The notes under the pieces: model-generated
What the model saw: the letters and a program-made list of their open reading frames with translations, nothing else
Told to the model about the DNA's origin: nothing
The model's database searches: none
Source: Bacillota bacterium
GTDB taxonomy: Bacteria > Bacillota > Clostridia > Lachnospirales > Lachnospiraceae
Direction: 5' to 3'
NCBI GenBank assembly: GCA_023423045.1
Contig: JAFAGA010000035.1
Location: 1 to 22,890, forward strand
Length of the DNA: 22,890 nucleotides
Translations under genes and position numbers: made by a program
Part shown: positions 22,882 through 22,890 of the stretch, piece by piece
Position numbering within the stretch: the first letter of the stretch is position 1
How the letters are laid out: every line of letters begins with the position of its first letter

Positions 22882-22890
22882 TATGTATTA

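Noticed and set aside
1..22890. CRISPR array, tRNA or rRNA genes
   Set aside because: No regularly spaced direct repeats at DNA level, no tRNA cloverleaf and no rRNA-like sequence were noticed; the only tandem repeats are the protein-level repeats at 6999-7665.

Overview
The window looks like chromosomal DNA of a low-to-mid-GC Gram-positive anaerobe of the Clostridia, most likely Lachnospiraceae. The evidence is strong AGGAGG-type ribosome binding sites with several TTG/GTG starts, sigma-A-type promoters, a YesM/YesN-type two-component pair beside a carbohydrate ABC transporter, and family members (DUF402, DUF6157, MoxR plus HExxH/VWA) typical of that group. The organism assignment is inference from these features, not from a search.

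Left edge (1-1260): remnants of insertion sequences. A short C-terminal tail on the + strand and a candidate element end at about 118 abut an IS1182-like transposase that is frameshifted and truncated; its outer inverted repeat lies near 1257 and a long perfect hairpin sits inside it.

Region 1289-4164: a CorC/HlyC (CNNM plus CBS) membrane protein on the minus strand, preceded by a 254-nt leader. The leader holds a clear promoter, a 22-codon GTG-start ORF beginning with acidic residues and a proline (DEEEANP), and an intrinsic terminator starting a few bases after its stop codon. This looks like a leader-peptide attenuator on a Mg-transport family gene and is one of the two most interesting items. 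Divergently, a DUF402 gene and a small secreted protein are read rightward.

Region 4209-10453, all minus strand: (i) an operon of a 22-residue-repeat protein, a MoxR AAA+ ATPase and a HExxH/VWA protein, with two palindromes in its leader; (ii) a three-gene operon of a nitroreductase, a DUF6157 protein and an AlkZ-related-looking protein, closed by a terminator; (iii) a decayed NUDIX fragment and a GNAT acetyltransferase.

Region 10536-22774: a carbohydrate-use locus. A sensor kinase and a short AraC-type response regulator (minus strand) diverge from a rightward gene cluster: two sugar ABC permeases, a lipoprotein solute-binding protein, a GH9 hydrolase with no signal peptide, a BadF-type amino-sugar kinase, a double-SIS isomerase/deaminase and a MATE transporter. 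No ABC ATPase is encoded. The combination suggests import of an oligosaccharide, cytoplasmic hydrolysis by GH9, phosphorylation of the freed sugar, then isomerisation or deamination. Glucosaminides such as chitosan oligosaccharides are my favoured substrate by analogy with GH9 exo-glucosaminidases. The last bases (22876-22881) hold a ribosome binding site for a gene beyond the window.
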